DNA of 64,000 nucleotides from Streptomyces sp. NBC_00708 (lineage in GTDB: Bacteria; Actinomycetota; Actinomycetes; Streptomycetales; Streptomycetaceae), in NCBI GenBank assembly GCA_036226585.1, contig CP108997.1, forward strand, positions 868,001 through 932,000, read 5' to 3'. Positions 24,960 through 34,722 of the stretch are shown here, one piece after another (the first letter of the stretch is position 1; each line of letters begins with the position of its first letter). Under the pieces are notes generated by a model that worked only from the letters and a program-made list of their open reading frames with translations, did no database searches and was not told the origin of the DNA. The translations under genes and the position numbers were made by a program.

Positions 24960-25979
24960 GTGACGAGTCCAGTGGTGCGGGAGCCGGCGATGACCGATGT
25001 CGCCCGGCTCGCGGGCGTGTCCCATCAGACGGTGTCCCGGGTGCTGAACAGCCACCCCAACGTGCGGGAGCAGACCCGGCTGAGGGTGCTCGCGGCCGTC
25101 AAGGAGCTGGGCTACCGGCCCAACCGCGCGGCCCGTGCGCTGGTGACCGGGCGGTCCCAGCTGATCGGCGTGATCGCCCAGAACTCCACCCTCTACGGCC
25201 CGTCCTCGCTCCTGGCCGCATTCGAGATCGCCGCGGCCCGCCAGGGCTTCGCGGTGAGCGTGCACCGGGTGCCCGAGCTGGGCCCGGCCTCGATCACCGC
25301 CGCCGTCGAGCGCCACCGGGACGAGCGCGTGGCCGGGATCGTGGTCATCGCCCCCACGGCCTCGGCGGACGCGGCCCTGGCCGGAGTGCCCGCCGAGGTC
25401 CCCCTGGTCACCATCGACGGCGACCCCGAGCGCGGCGCGCCGATGGTGGCCGTCGACCAGGAGCACGGCGCGTACCAGGCCACGAAGCACCTGCTGGACG
25501 CGGGCCACGAGACGGTGTGGCACATCTCCGGCCCGCCGGACTGGTTCGACGCGGCCGGCCGTATCCGCGGGTGGCGCAGGGCGCTGCAGGAGGCCGGTGC
25601 GGAGGTTCCGCCGATCAGCACCGGCGACTGGTCCGCCGCCTCCGGGTACCGCGCCGGGCAGATGCTGGCGCGCATGCCCGACGTCACCGCGGTGTTCGCC
25701 GCCAACGACCACCAGGCCCTCGGCGCCCTGCGCGCCATGACCGAGCGGGGGCGCTCGGTCCCGGAGCAGGTCAGCATCGTCGGGTTCGACGACGTACCGG
25801 AGTCGGCGTACTACTCGCCGCCGCTGACCACCGTGCGCCAGGACTTCGGCGCGGTGGCCACCACGACGCTCGACCTCCTGCTCGGCTTGCTGAACGGCGC
25901 CGGGACCACGGGCGCGCAGCCCGTAATCACCCCCGAGCTCGTCGAGCGCGAGAGCGTACGGGCGCCCCGCGGCCACTGA
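24960..25979 (+). CDS. LacI family regulator of the arabinose locus
   Basis: This repressor of about 339 residues has a LacI helix-turn-helix (MTDVARLAGVSHQTVSRVLNSHPNV, residues about 11-35), a hinge and a sugar-sensing domain (VTIDGDPERGAPMVAVDQEHG, IVGFDDVPESAYYSPPLTTV). Three starts have plausible spacing (ATG 24939, GTG 24945, GTG 24960); I prefer 24960, with GGAGG 8 nt upstream. It is divergent from the YtfQ-type importer and lies beside araD-araA-araB. The shared AGCGCTAAC-type sites upstream of the importer, araB and the ChvE-type operon suggest that it governs all of them, functionally like AraR. The inducer is presumably L-arabinose. Confidence 0.9.
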   Translation: MTSPVVREPAMTDVARLAGVSHQTVSRVLNSHPNVREQTRLRVLAAVKELGYRPNRAARALVTGRSQLIGVIAQNSTLYGPSSLLAAFEIAAARQGFAVSVHRVPELGPASITAAVERHRDERVAGIVVIAPTASADAALAGVPAEVPLVTIDGDPERGAPMVAVDQEHGAYQATKHLLDAGHETVWHISGPPDWFDAAGRIRGWRRALQEAGAEVPPISTGDWSAASGYRAGQMLARMPDVTAVFAANDHQALGALRAMTERGRSVPEQVSIVGFDDVPESAYYSPPLTTVRQDFGAVATTTLDLLLGLLNGAGTTGAQPVITPELVERESVRAPRGH

Positions 25980-26149
25980 CCGGATCACCGGAACGGGCGA
26001 CGATCCATGTCGCACGCGCCTTCCAGCTGCGCCTCGCCCCGTCACGGACGCCACCGGCCGCGCCGACGCCACATTCGGCGTCGTGCAATGACCGGTGCCC
26101 GGGTCCCGCACACGGTGTGCGGGACCCGGGCATGTGCCACGCTGTGGGG

Positions 26150-26902
26150 TTACGCGGCTCCGGGGTTGCCGTAGTACGCGCCCGGCCCGTGCTTGCGGGT
26201 GAAATGGCGGTCCAGTACGTGCTGCGGGGGTTCGACCGCCCCCAGGGCGATCGTGTGCAGGGCCATCTCGGCGACCGCCTCGCAGATGATGGCGTGCTCC
26301 AGGGACTTGGTGGCGTCGGCGCCCCAGGTGAAGGGCCCGTGGTGGGCGACCAGCGCGCCGGGGACCTCCTCGGCCCGGGTGGCGTCGCGCTCCAGGAGGT
26401 CCACGATGACCTGCCCGGTGTTGTACTCGTAGTCCTTGGCGCACTGCTCTGGCGTGAGGGCGGCGGTGACGGGGACGGGCCCGTTGAAGGTGTCGGCGTG
26501 CGTCGTGCCGAGCACCGGTATCGGGCGCCGGGCCTGGGCGAAGGCGACGGCGTGGGTGGAGTGGGTGTGGGTCACCCCGCCGATCGAGGGGAAGGCCAGG
26601 TAGAGGCTGCGGTGGGTCTCGGTGTCGGTGGACGGGCGCAGCCGGCCCTCCACGACGCTCCCGTCCGCCAGGGACACGACGACCAGGTCGTCGGGGTCCA
26701 GCGCGTCGTAGGAGACCCCCGACGGCTTGATGACGAAGACGCCGGCCTCCCGGTCGACCCCGCTCACGTTGCCCCAGGTGAGGGTGGCGAGTCCGGCCCG
26801 GGGGATGCGGAGGTTGGCTTCGAGCACTTCGCGGCGCAGGTCTTCCGCTACGGTCCCGGTCACGAGGGGCTCCGTCCTGGTGGAGGTGTCGGCGACGGTC
26901 AC
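26150..26902 (-). CDS. araD: L-ribulose-5-phosphate 4-epimerase
   Basis: AraD converts L-ribulose 5-phosphate to D-xylulose 5-phosphate, the last step of L-arabinose catabolism. The 250-residue class II aldolase-fold protein has GNVS (44-47), the phosphate-binding KPSGV (59-63), and the zinc-ligand motif THTHSTH with His112 and His114, followed by a later [11 protein letters not shown] start overlaps the araA stop by 4 nt (GTGA). It is the third gene of araB-araA-araD. Confidence 0.95.
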   Translation of the reverse strand: MTVADTSTRTEPLVTGTVAEDLRREVLEANLRIPRAGLATLTWGNVSGVDREAGVFVIKPSGVSYDALDPDDLVVVSLADGSVVEGRLRPSTDTETHRSLYLAFPSIGGVTHTHSTHAVAFAQARRPIPVLGTTHADTFNGPVPVTAALTPEQCAKDYEYNTGQVIVDLLERDATRAEEVPGALVAHHGPFTWGADATKSLEHAIICEAVAEMALHTIALGAVEPPQHVLDRHFTRKHGPGAYYGNPGAA

Positions 26903-28407
26903 AGGCTCTGGGCCAGACGGTGGTAGGCCTGGTTCCAGCGCAGTTCGCGGGTGAAGCGCCGGATGGTGGTGTCCTGGTCGATGACGACGAGCTCGGTGCG
27001 CAGCATCTCGGCGAGGTCCTCCAGCTCCTCGCCGCCGAGCGCGGTGGTGAGCACGGTGTGGTGCGGTGCTCCGGCGGTCAGCCAGGCCTCGGTGGAGGTG
27101 CGCAGGTCGGGGCTGGGCCGCCAGACGGCGCGGGCGACGGGCAGCTCGGGCAGCGGCTCGGGCGGGGTGACGACGTCGATGTGGTTGGCGACGAGGCGGA
27201 ACCGGTCGCCCATGTCCGCGAGACCCACGACGACGGCCGGCCCGGGGGCCGCGTCGAAGACGAGCCGGACCGGGTCCTCCCGGCCGCCTATGCCGAGCGG
27301 GTGGATCTCGCAGGACGGGGCCGCTGTGGTGAGCGAGGGGCACACCTCCAGCATGTGGGCGCCCAGGATGAGTTCCTGACCGGGCGTCAGGTCGTAGGTG
27401 TAGTCCTCCATGAAGGACGTGCCGCCGGGCAGCCCGTACGCCATGGCCTTGAGCGTGCGCAGCAGGACCGAGGTCTTCCAGTCGCCCTCGCCGCCGAAGC
27501 CGTAGCCGTCCGCCATCAGGCGCTGCACGGCGAGGCCGGGCAGCTGGCGCAGGCCGCCGAGGTCCTCGAAGTTCGTGGTGAAGGCGTGGAAGCCGCCCTC
27601 GGTGAGGAAGGTGCGCAGTCCGGCCTCGATGCGGGCGGCGTAGCGCAGGGAGTCGTGGCGTTCGCCGCCGGGGCGCAGCTCGGGGGCCAGGGCGTAGAGG
27701 TCCTGGTACTCCTTGACGAGCGCGGTGACGGTGTCCTCGTCGGCGGCGTCGACCCTGGCGACCAGGTCGTTGACGCCGTAGGTGTTGACCGAGACCCCGA
27801 ACCGCAGCTGCGCCTCGACCTTGTCGCCCTCGGTGACGGCGACGTCGCGCATGTTGTCGCCGAAGCGGGCGAGCTTGAGGCCGGAGAGCTCGGCGCGGCC
27901 GAGGGCGGCGCGGGCCCAGCCGGCGATGCGGTCGACGACCTCGGGGGTGGTGACATGGCCGGCCACGGTCTTGCGGGGGACGCCGAGGCGGGTCTGCACG
28001 AAGCCGAACTCGCGGTCGCCGTGGGCGGCCTGGTTCAGGTTCATGAAGTCCATGTCGATGGTGGACCAGGGCAGTCGGCGGTTGGCCTGGGTGTGCAGAT
28101 GGAGCAGCGGTTTGCGGAGCGCGTCGAGGCCGGCGATCCACATCTTGGCCGGGGAGAAGGTGTGCATCCACGCGATGAGACCGACGCAGCGGTCGTCGGC
28201 GTTCGCCTCCAGACAGACCCTGCGGATGGCGGCCGCGTCGGTGAGGACCGGCTTCCATACGAGCCGCACCGTCATCTGCGGCTGGTCCGCGAGGGTGTCG
28301 CGGATGACCCGCGACTGTTCGGCGACCTGCGCCAGGGTCTCGTCCCCGTAGAGGGACTGGCTGCCGGTGAGAAACCAGATCTCGCGGTCGGGCTGGGCGA
28401 GCGTCAT
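26899..28407 (-). CDS. araA: L-arabinose isomerase
   Basis: AraA interconverts L-arabinose and L-ribulose. The 502-residue protein matches the family in length and sequence: [11 protein letters not shown] at the N-terminus, the [17 protein letters not shown] segment, and [12 protein letters not shown] with the [12 protein letters not shown] metal-site region. ATG at 28407 has GAGGAG about 12 nt upstream. It is followed with overlap by araD and preceded by araB in one transcript. Confidence 0.96.
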   Translation of the reverse strand: MTLAQPDREIWFLTGSQSLYGDETLAQVAEQSRVIRDTLADQPQMTVRLVWKPVLTDAAAIRRVCLEANADDRCVGLIAWMHTFSPAKMWIAGLDALRKPLLHLHTQANRRLPWSTIDMDFMNLNQAAHGDREFGFVQTRLGVPRKTVAGHVTTPEVVDRIAGWARAALGRAELSGLKLARFGDNMRDVAVTEGDKVEAQLRFGVSVNTYGVNDLVARVDAADEDTVTALVKEYQDLYALAPELRPGGERHDSLRYAARIEAGLRTFLTEGGFHAFTTNFEDLGGLRQLPGLAVQRLMADGYGFGGEGDWKTSVLLRTLKAMAYGLPGGTSFMEDYTYDLTPGQELILGAHMLEVCPSLTTAAPSCEIHPLGIGGREDPVRLVFDAAPGPAVVVGLADMGDRFRLVANHIDVVTPPEPLPELPVARAVWRPSPDLRTSTEAWLTAGAPHHTVLTTALGGEELEDLAEMLRTELVVIDQDTTIRRFTRELRWNQAYHRLAQSL

Positions 28408-28483
28408 ATCGGGTGTGCTCCTCGATGTGCTGGGACGAAGGGTCCGGGCCTGGCGGTCCCGGGGCGGGTGGCGGGTGTGCCGG

Positions 28484-30190
28484 TCAGCCGGCCGTCGCGG
28501 TGCGCGCGGCGTTGCGGATCTTCCGCAGCCGGTGCAGGAGCAGGTCCGGGCCGGTGCCGAAGTGGTCGTGCAGGGCGCGGTATTCGGCGAACAGCGCGTC
28601 GTAGGCGTCCGCCCGCGCGGGGTCCGGCAGGTAGGCGTGCCGCCGTACGCTGCCCATCGCGGCGGCGGCGGTCCGGACGTCCGGGTGCGCGCCCGCGGCC
28701 ACGGCGGCATGGATGGCCGAGCCGAGGGCGGGCCCCTGCTCGGAGGTGCCCAGGGATACGGGGCGGCGCAGCACGTCGGCGTAGATCTGCATGAGCAGGG
28801 CGTTCTTCCTCAGCCCGCCGGTGACGATGAACTCCTCGACGGGGACACCGCCGTTCTCGAACGCCTCGACGATCACCCGGGTGCCGTAGGCGGTGGATTC
28901 GAGCAGGGCGAGATAGATGTCCTCGGGCCGGGTGTCGAGGGTGAGTCCGGCGACGACTCCGGAGAGGTGGTGGTCGACCAGGGTGGAGCGGTTGCCGTTC
29001 ATCCAGTCCAGGGCGACCAGTCCGTGCGCGCCGACCGGTTGGCCGGTGGCCTTGCGGGTCAGGAGCTGGTGCAGGTCCTCGCCGGCGTCCCTGGCCTCGG
29101 TGCGGTAGTCGTCCGGTACGCCCTGCCGGAGCCACCAGGCGAAGATGTCACCCACGGCGCTCTGCCCGGCCTCGTAGCCGTAGGCGCCCTCCACGATGCC
29201 GCCGTCGACGACTCCGCAGATGCCGGGGACATCGGCGAGGGTGGCGCCGTTGAGGACGTGGCAGGTGGAGGTGCCCATGATGGCGAGCAGCCGGCCGTTC
29301 TCGACGGCTCCGGCGGCCGGCGCGGCCACGTGCGCGTCGACGTTGCCGGCGGCCACGGCGATGCCCTCGGGCAGGCCGGTCCACGCGGCGGCGCGGCTGC
29401 TCAGGCCGCCGACGCGCGAGCCCAGCGGCGACAGCGGATGTTCCAGGCGTGTCGAGGGGAAGTCGGCGAAGTCCGGGTGGAGTCGGGCGAGGTAGTCGGG
29501 CGTGGGGTAGGCGCCGTCCTGGTGGATGCCCTTGTAGCCGGCGGTGCAGGTGTTGCGCGACTCGGCGCCGGTCAGCTGCCAGACGATCCAGTCGGCGGCC
29601 TCGATCCAGCGGGCGCAGGCGGCGTAGACCCCGGGGTCCTCCTCCAGCACCTGGAGAGCCTTGGCGAACTGCCACTCGGAGGAGATCCTGCCCCCGTACC
29701 GGCCGATCCACTGCTCGCCCCGGGCGTGCGCGAGGGCGTTGATGCGGTCGGCCTGCTCCTGCGCGGCGTGGTGCTTCCAGAGCTTCGGCCAGGCGTGCGG
29801 GCGGTCGGACCACTCGGGCAGCAGGGCGAGCGGGATGCCCTCGGCGGTGGCCGGCAGCACCGTGCAGGCGGTGAAGTCGGTGGCGATGCCGATGACCTGT
29901 GCGGGGTCGGCCCCGGCCGCCGCGACGGCGGCCGGGACCGCGGTGCGGAGCACGTCGCGCCAGTCCTCGGGGTGCTGCAACGCCCAGTCGGGGGGCAGCG
30001 GTACGCCGGTGAGCGGGAGGCGGTCCTCGATGACGGCGTGGCGGTAGTCGTGGACCGCCGAGCCGAGTTCGGCGCCGTCCCGCACCCTGACCACCACGGC
30101 GCGCCCGGAAAGGGTGCCGAAGTCCACTCCGACCGTGCAGGCCTCGGGGTGGTGACGGTCGACGGGGTCGGAATAGGCGTGTGACGTCAC
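28484..30190 (-). CDS. araB: Ribulokinase
   Basis: AraB phosphorylates L-ribulose to L-ribulose 5-phosphate. The 568-residue FGGY-family kinase has the N-terminal [14 protein letters not shown] phosphate loop, the ribulokinase-type [13 protein letters not shown] and KLWKHHAAQ segments, and [20 protein letters not shown] near the C-terminus. GTG start at 30190, preceded by GAGAGAGACC. It is the first gene of the araBAD unit, and an 18-bp operator lies 52 bp upstream. Confidence 0.95.
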   Translation of the reverse strand: MTSHAYSDPVDRHHPEACTVGVDFGTLSGRAVVVRVRDGAELGSAVHDYRHAVIEDRLPLTGVPLPPDWALQHPEDWRDVLRTAVPAAVAAAGADPAQVIGIATDFTACTVLPATAEGIPLALLPEWSDRPHAWPKLWKHHAAQEQADRINALAHARGEQWIGRYGGRISSEWQFAKALQVLEEDPGVYAACARWIEAADWIVWQLTGAESRNTCTAGYKGIHQDGAYPTPDYLARLHPDFADFPSTRLEHPLSPLGSRVGGLSSRAAAWTGLPEGIAVAAGNVDAHVAAPAAGAVENGRLLAIMGTSTCHVLNGATLADVPGICGVVDGGIVEGAYGYEAGQSAVGDIFAWWLRQGVPDDYRTEARDAGEDLHQLLTRKATGQPVGAHGLVALDWMNGNRSTLVDHHLSGVVAGLTLDTRPEDIYLALLESTAYGTRVIVEAFENGGVPVEEFIVTGGLRKNALLMQIYADVLRRPVSLGTSEQGPALGSAIHAAVAAGAHPDVRTAAAAMGSVRRHAYLPDPARADAYDALFAEYRALHDHFGTGPDLLLHRLRKIRNAARTATAG

Positions 30191-30241
30191 GATGCGGTCT
30201 CTCTCGTCAGGAGTAGGCGGGGCGACGCAGCGCCCCCGTTG

Positions 30242-30259
30242 ATTGTTAGCGCTCACAAT
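30242..30259. promoter_or_regulatory. Arabinose-regulon operator, site 3 (araB promoter)
   Basis: ATTGTTAGCGCTCACAAT is a near-perfect 18-bp palindrome with one mismatched pair, the most symmetric of the four sites. It lies 52 bp upstream of araB in the 393-bp divergent gap. Apart from this site and site 4, that gap shows no gene. Confidence 0.78.
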
Positions 30260-30433
30260 CTCTGGGGGCAAGGGTTGCGTGCACTTTTGTCGTTCCCGGC
30301 CGGCGCCGGGCCTCGCACATGGCGCGGCCATGAGAGGCGACCTGCGGGATGCACCATGATTACCTCCCATTTCTCCGCTTACGGCCGCACGCCGCCGCAA
30401 GAAAATGCGCCGAGGCCCCTTGCACCCTTCGAT

Positions 30434-30448
30434 GCGAGCGCTAACAAT
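30434..30448. promoter_or_regulatory. Arabinose-regulon operator, site 4 (ChvE-type operon)
   Basis: GCGAGCGCTAACAAT shares the AGCGCTAACA core with sites 1-3. It lies 136 bp upstream of the ChvE-type binding-protein gene and about 190 bp from site 3. Confidence 0.7.
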
Positions 30449-30583
30449 CGAGCTCCATCGAGGCCGCCGAACCCCGGCCACCCTTGCCCCGGAACGACGA
30501 CGCCCTCGCGGCGGCACGCGGACACGTGCCGCCCCGCCCCGTTCCGGGCGGAGCCACACTCGCGACGACGGGATTGCCAGGTC

Positions 30584-31699
30584 ATGCCCATGAAGAACTT
30601 CCGAGCCGCGTCCGCCCTCGTGGCGGTGACCACCGGCTGCGCCCTGCTCCTCACCGCCTGCGGACAGGACAGTGAGGGGGGAAGCCAGGAGAAGAAGGAC
30701 AAGAAGGACGTCACCATCGGCATCGCCATGCCCACCAAGTCCTCCGAGCGGTGGATCGCCGACGGCAGGAACATGACCGCGAGTCTGAAGAAGGCCGGGT
30801 TCGCCACCACCCTGCAGTACGGCGAGGACGATCCCGACCAGCAGGTCGCCCAGATCGAGAACATGATCACGCAGGGTGTGGACGCGCTGGTCGTGGCCGC
30901 CATCAACGGCGAGGCGCTCTCCAACGTCCTCCAGCAGGCGGCGGACGCCGACATCCCGGTGATCTCGTACGACCGGCTCATCCTGGGCTCCCCGCACGTC
31001 GACTACTACGCCTCCTTCGACAACGAGAAGGTCGGCGAACTCCAGGCCACCTACATCGTCGACAAGCTGGGGCTGAAGGACGGCGCGAAGAAGGGCCCCT
31101 TCAACATCGAGCTGTTCGCCGGGTCCAACGACGACAACAACACGAAGTACTTCTTCAACGGCGCCATGAAGGTGCTGAAGCCCTACTTCGACAAGAAGCA
31201 GCTGGTCGTGCGCTCCAAGCAGACCCGGCTCAACCAGGTCACCACGCTCCGCTGGGACGGCGGCACCGCGCAGAAGCGCATGGACGACCTGCTGACCTCC
31301 TCGTACTCCACCGCACGGGTCGACGCCGTCCTCTCCCCGTACGACGGCATCTCCATCGGCATCCTGTCCGCCCTGAAGTCCGACGACTACGGGAGCAAGG
31401 CCAAGCCGCTTCCCGTGGTCACGGGTCAGGACGCGGAGGTCGCCTCCGTGAAGTCGATCATCGCGGGCCAGCAGACCCAGACCGTCTACAAGGACACCCG
31501 CGCACTGGCCGAGGTCGCGGCGAACATGGTGACCGCGGTCCTGAACGGCAAGAAGCCCGAGATCAACGACGACTCCACCTACAACAACGGCAAGAAGGTC
31601 GTGCCCGCCTTCCTGCTGAACCCGGTCAGTGTCGACAAGTCCAACTACCGGAAGATCCTGGTCGACTCCGGCTACATCAACGCCAAGGAGCTCGGTTGA
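30584..31699 (+). CDS. chvE: Multiple-monosaccharide binding lipoprotein (ChvE type)
   Basis: This lipoprotein of about 371 residues belongs to the ChvE/XylF-like sugar-binding family. Signal peptide with lipobox LLTAC, then [19 protein letters not shown], the [14 protein letters not shown] and PVISYDRLI segments typical of ChvE. ATG at 30584 (a second at 30590); no strong RBS. The TGA stop is part of the TTGA end of an inserted tnpB element. Removing the element would extend the protein by two residues (Ser-Arg) to a TGA that overlaps the GTG of the ATPase gene, so the gene is slightly shortened but should work. Arabinose, xylose, glucose or galactose are possible ligands. Confidence 0.9.
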   Translation: MPMKNFRAASALVAVTTGCALLLTACGQDSEGGSQEKKDKKDVTIGIAMPTKSSERWIADGRNMTASLKKAGFATTLQYGEDDPDQQVAQIENMITQGVDALVVAAINGEALSNVLQQAADADIPVISYDRLILGSPHVDYYASFDNEKVGELQATYIVDKLGLKDGAKKGPFNIELFAGSNDDNNTKYFFNGAMKVLKPYFDKKQLVVRSKQTRLNQVTTLRWDGGTAQKRMDDLLTSSYSTARVDAVLSPYDGISIGILSALKSDDYGSKAKPLPVVTGQDAEVASVKSIIAGQQTQTVYKDTRALAEVAANMVTAVLNGKKPEINDDSTYNNGKKVVPAFLLNPVSVDKSNYRKILVDSGYINAKELG

Positions 31700-31800
31700 C
31701 ATCCTCCCCGCCCTAAAGGACGGGGATTCCTGGCTCACGTGGGCCGGGGACCTGCGGTCCTCCGGCTCTTACACGATCAGCACCAGCCGGGTTGAGACCA
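31676..31800 (-). ncRNA. Candidate omega-RNA/reRNA of the tnpB element with guide
   Basis: In tnpB elements, the right-end RNA overlaps the 3' end of tnpB, ends in a hairpin, and continues into flanking DNA as the guide. Here the minus strand has a GC-rich hairpin (CCCCGTCC/GGGCGGGG at 31702-31724), the right-end tetramer TCAA (31699-31696), and then flank reading CCGAGCTCCTTGGCGTTGAT as the guide. The 5' limit of the RNA is a guess. If tnpB is dead, this RNA may still be made. Confidence 0.4.
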
Positions 31801-32858
31801 GCCCGGACCAGCATCACGCGCGCGGAGTTCTTGTCCCTCGGGGACACGGCTCCGCACGCGGTGCAGGTGTAGGTACGTTCCGAAAGAGGAAGTGCGTGCT
31901 TGGTTCTCGCTCCACACTGTGCGCAGTCCATGGTGGTATGCGCGGGATGCACGAGACGGATGTCCCGCCCGTGCTTACGCCCCATCTCGACCAGGGCAGC
32001 CTTCGTGGCGCCGATCGCCGCATCGGCAGCCTTACGGGCCATGCGCGTCTTCGCCAGAAACCTCGGGCGAAAGTCCTCGACCGCGACCGCGTCGTGGTCG
32101 CGGACCACCGCCTTGGCCCACTTGCGGGCCGTGTCCTGCCGCTGCCGGACCACCTTCTCGTGCACCTTCGCGGCCTGCCGCCGGGCTTTGCGGTAGCCGT
32201 TGGAGGCGGCCTTGCCCTTGGCGGGGCGGCGGCGGGCCATCATCCGCTGATAACGCCCCAGCTTCCGCGCCGCACTCTTCCCATGTTCGGGGTGGGACAG
32301 GTCGTGGGCGTCGGACGTGGTGGTGGCGGTCTCCTTCACACCCCAGTCCACACCGAGCACGCGCCCTGTGGCGGGGAGCGGCTCGGGTTCGGTGGTGACG
32401 ACGAACGACGCGTACCAGTGGCCCAGACTGTCCCGGTAGATGCGCACGCTGGAGGGTACGGACGGCAGATCGCGGGACCACACGACCGTCAGGACGACCC
32501 CGCCCGCGAGGTGCAGGCGGCCGTCCTTGAGGCGGAATCCGCGCCGGGTGTAGTTCAGCGTGGGCAGTGCGTCCCGCTTGCGCTTGACGCGGGGCATCCC
32601 GGCCCGCCGCCGCACCGGCAGCTTCGCCTTGATGTCCTTGACCGCCTTGGACCGGGACGTGGCGAAGTCACGGATGGTCTGCTGCTGCGGAACGCTCGCG
32701 CCCTCCCGCAACCAGGACATCGACTGCCGCGCCTCGGTCAGCAACCTGTCGAGCTGCGCCGGACCACACGTCGCCTTCTCAGCCGCGTCCCGGTTCGCGG
32801 CGTGGACCTTGCGGGACATCGCCACCACTCGTTCCACACCCACCGACACCGCGCCCAC
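31713..32858 (-). pseudogene. tnpB: TnpB RNA-guided nuclease, 5' end frameshifted
   Basis: The frame encodes most of a TnpB: the first RuvC Asp in GVDWGVKETAT, the Glu in VAVEDFRPRFLAK, the four-cysteine zinc finger (CAQC ... CTAC), and the last RuvC Asp in DKNSARVML. The N-terminal family segment FTFRLRVSSTALARLEGEW and CRWVWNE is present upstream but in another frame. It joins after a lost G near 32822-32828, where GAGTGGTGG replaces an expected GAGTGGGTGG. That upstream frame also has a TGA before any usable start. The protein therefore lacks its normal N-terminal wedge unless an internal start suffices. Confidence 0.75.
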
Positions 32859-33087
32859 TCACCCTCCAGCCGAGCGAGCGCCGTCGACGAAACACGCAGC
32901 CGAAAGGTGAACCGGGCAAGCCGGAACCCCGCTCAGCCACTGCTGCCGTCGCCATGATCCGCAACCTAACAGCCCCCACTGACAACGAAAGAAAGCACAG
33001 GTCACAACCCATGTGCAACGAACTCCGCCACTTCGCGGCCCCGCACCGGGGACCCATCCCTCCCCGCCCTGGAGGACGGGACATCCT

Positions 33088-33093
33088 GGGAGA
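33088..33093 (+). promoter_or_regulatory. Ribosome binding site supplied by the element end
   Basis: GGGAGA, the last six bases of the inserted element, lies 6 nt before the GTG start of the ATPase gene. The ancestral RBS would have been AAGGAG inside the binding-protein gene (31686-31691), 11 nt before the same GTG, now 1.4 kb away. Inference from the reconstructed junction. Confidence 0.55.
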
Positions 33094-33099
33094 ATCAAG

Positions 33100-34722
33100 G
33101 TGACCTCCGCCGCGCCCGGATCCCCCGCACCCCCCGGCCCGGTCCTCGACATGCGCTCCATCGTCAAGACGTTCCCCGGGGTCAGGGCGCTCTCCGAGGT
33201 GACCCTGTCCGTGCGGCGCGGCGAGGTGCACGCCCTGTGCGGGGAGAACGGCGCCGGCAAGTCGACGCTCATGAAGGTGCTCTCCGGCGTCCACCCGCAC
33301 GGCTCGTACGAGGGCGAGATCCTCTTCGACGGCGAGCCGTGCCGCTTCAAGGACATCAGGGCCAGCGAGCAGCGCGGCATCGTCATCATCCATCAGGAAC
33401 TCGCGCTGGTCCCCCATCTGTCGATCGCCGAGAACGTGTTCCTCGGCAACGAGCCGGCCCGGCGCGGGATCATCGACTGGCGCGAGTCGCTGCGCCGCGC
33501 CTCCGCGCTGCTCAAGCGCGTCGGCCTCGACGACCACCCGGAGACCCGCGTCGCCGACATCGGCGTGGGCAAGCAGCAGTTGGTGGAGATCGCGAAGGCG
33601 CTGGCGAAGAACGTCCGGCTGCTGATCCTCGACGAACCCACCGCCGCGCTCAACGACGAGGACAGCGCCAAGCTCCTGCGGCTGATGCGGGAGCTGAAGG
33701 ACCAGGGCATCACCTCGATCATCATCTCGCACAAGCTCAACGAGATCGCCCGGATCGCGGACTCCGTCACCATCCTGCGCGACGGGCGGTCCATCGAGAC
33801 CCTGGACGTCAACGACCCGGCCACCACCGAGGAACGCATCATCCGCGGCATGGTGGGCCGGGACCTCGACAGCCGCTTCCCCGACCGCACGCCGTACACG
33901 GGCGAGGCCGACGCACGCCCCGCCCTGGAGGTCAGGGACTGGACGGTGCGCCACCCGCTCGACCGCGGCCGCAGGGTCGTCGACGGGGTCTCGCTCCAGG
34001 TCCGCCGCGGGGAGATCGTGGGCATCGCCGGGCTGATGGGCGCCGGCCGGACCGAACTCGCCATGAGCGTCTTCGGGCGCTCCTACGGCCACTACGAGCG
34101 CGGCTCCGTCCTCAAGGACGGCCGCGAGGTGCGTACCCGTACGGTCCCCGAGGCGGTCGCCCACGGCATCGCGTACGTCACCGAGGACCGCAAGCACTAC
34201 GGTCTCGACCTCGGGGACTCGGTGAGCCGGAACATCTCGCTCGCCTCCCTCGGCGGCCTCGCCCGGCGCGGAGTCGTCGACGGCCACGAGGAGCGCAAGG
34301 TGGCCGAACGGTACCGGCGGACCATGAACATCAAGACGCCGAACGTCCTCGAACCGGTCGGCCGTCTCTCCGGCGGCAACCAGCAGAAGGTCGTCCTCAG
34401 CAAGTGGATCCTCACCGGTCCCGACGTCCTCATCCTGGACGAGCCCACGCGCGGCGTCGACGTGGGGGCCAAGTTCGAGATCTACACCGTGATCGACCGG
34501 CTCGCCGCCGAGGGCAAGGCGATCCTCTTCATCTCCTCCGAGCTGCCCGAACTGCTCGGCATGTGCGACCGCGTGTACACCATGGCCGCCGGGCGGCTGA
34601 CCGGCGAGGTCGCGCGCGAGGCCGCCACCCAGGAAGTCCTGATGCGGCACATGACCCAGGACACCCCCGTACCACCGGTGGCCACCGCGGGCACCACCCC
34701 CACCGAAGGACAGCAGGCATGA
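33100..34722 (+). CDS. mmsA: Multiple-monosaccharide ABC transporter ATP-binding protein (MmsA/GguA type)
   Basis: A 540-residue tandem ATPase. First half: Walker [10 protein letters not shown] and Walker [12 protein letters not shown]. Second half: [16 protein letters not shown], signature [14 protein letters not shown] and [11 protein letters not shown]. The [18 protein letters not shown] stretch (here [12 protein letters not shown]) is typical of the MmsA/GguA group that works with ChvE. GTG at 33100, directly beside the end of the tnpB element. Its stop overlaps the permease ATG. Expression now depends on read-through of, or a promoter in, the element. Confidence 0.93.
   Translation: MTSAAPGSPAPPGPVLDMRSIVKTFPGVRALSEVTLSVRRGEVHALCGENGAGKSTLMKVLSGVHPHGSYEGEILFDGEPCRFKDIRASEQRGIVIIHQELALVPHLSIAENVFLGNEPARRGIIDWRESLRRASALLKRVGLDDHPETRVADIGVGKQQLVEIAKALAKNVRLLILDEPTAALNDEDSAKLLRLMRELKDQGITSIIISHKLNEIARIADSVTILRDGRSIETLDVNDPATTEERIIRGMVGRDLDSRFPDRTPYTGEADARPALEVRDWTVRHPLDRGRRVVDGVSLQVRRGEIVGIAGLMGAGRTELAMSVFGRSYGHYERGSVLKDGREVRTRTVPEAVAHGIAYVTEDRKHYGLDLGDSVSRNISLASLGGLARRGVVDGHEERKVAERYRRTMNIKTPNVLEPVGRLSGGNQQKVVLSKWILTGPDVLILDEPTRGVDVGAKFEIYTVIDRLAAEGKAILFISSELPELLGMCDRVYTMAAGRLTGEVAREAATQEVLMRHMTQDTPVPPVATAGTTPTEGQQA

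Larger units (their letters stand above)
31696..33093 (-). mobile_element. IS200/IS605-like tnpB-only element inserted in the ChvE-type operon
   Basis: A 1.4-kb element of the IS1341 kind holds tnpB but no tnpA. Both ends carry a similar hairpin built on CCCGTCC ... GGGCGGG. On the minus strand, the left flank is TTGAT (33098-33094), the target/TAM pentamer of ISDra2-like elements, and the element ends in TCAA (31696-31699). Joining the flanks across these limits restores an uninterrupted operon in which the binding-protein stop overlaps the ATPase GTG, which supports the boundaries. There is no target duplication, as expected for this family. Confidence 0.8.

Noticed and set aside
30191..31738. 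Minus-strand extension of the araB frame across the ChvE-type gene
   Set aside because: The added 500 codons are antisense to a clear lipoprotein gene and lie upstream of the normal ribulokinase N-terminus.
32859..33093. Possible tnpA transposase next to tnpB
   Set aside because: The space between tnpB and the element end is too short for a HUH transposase and shows only the element's left-end hairpin and the shifted tnpB start.
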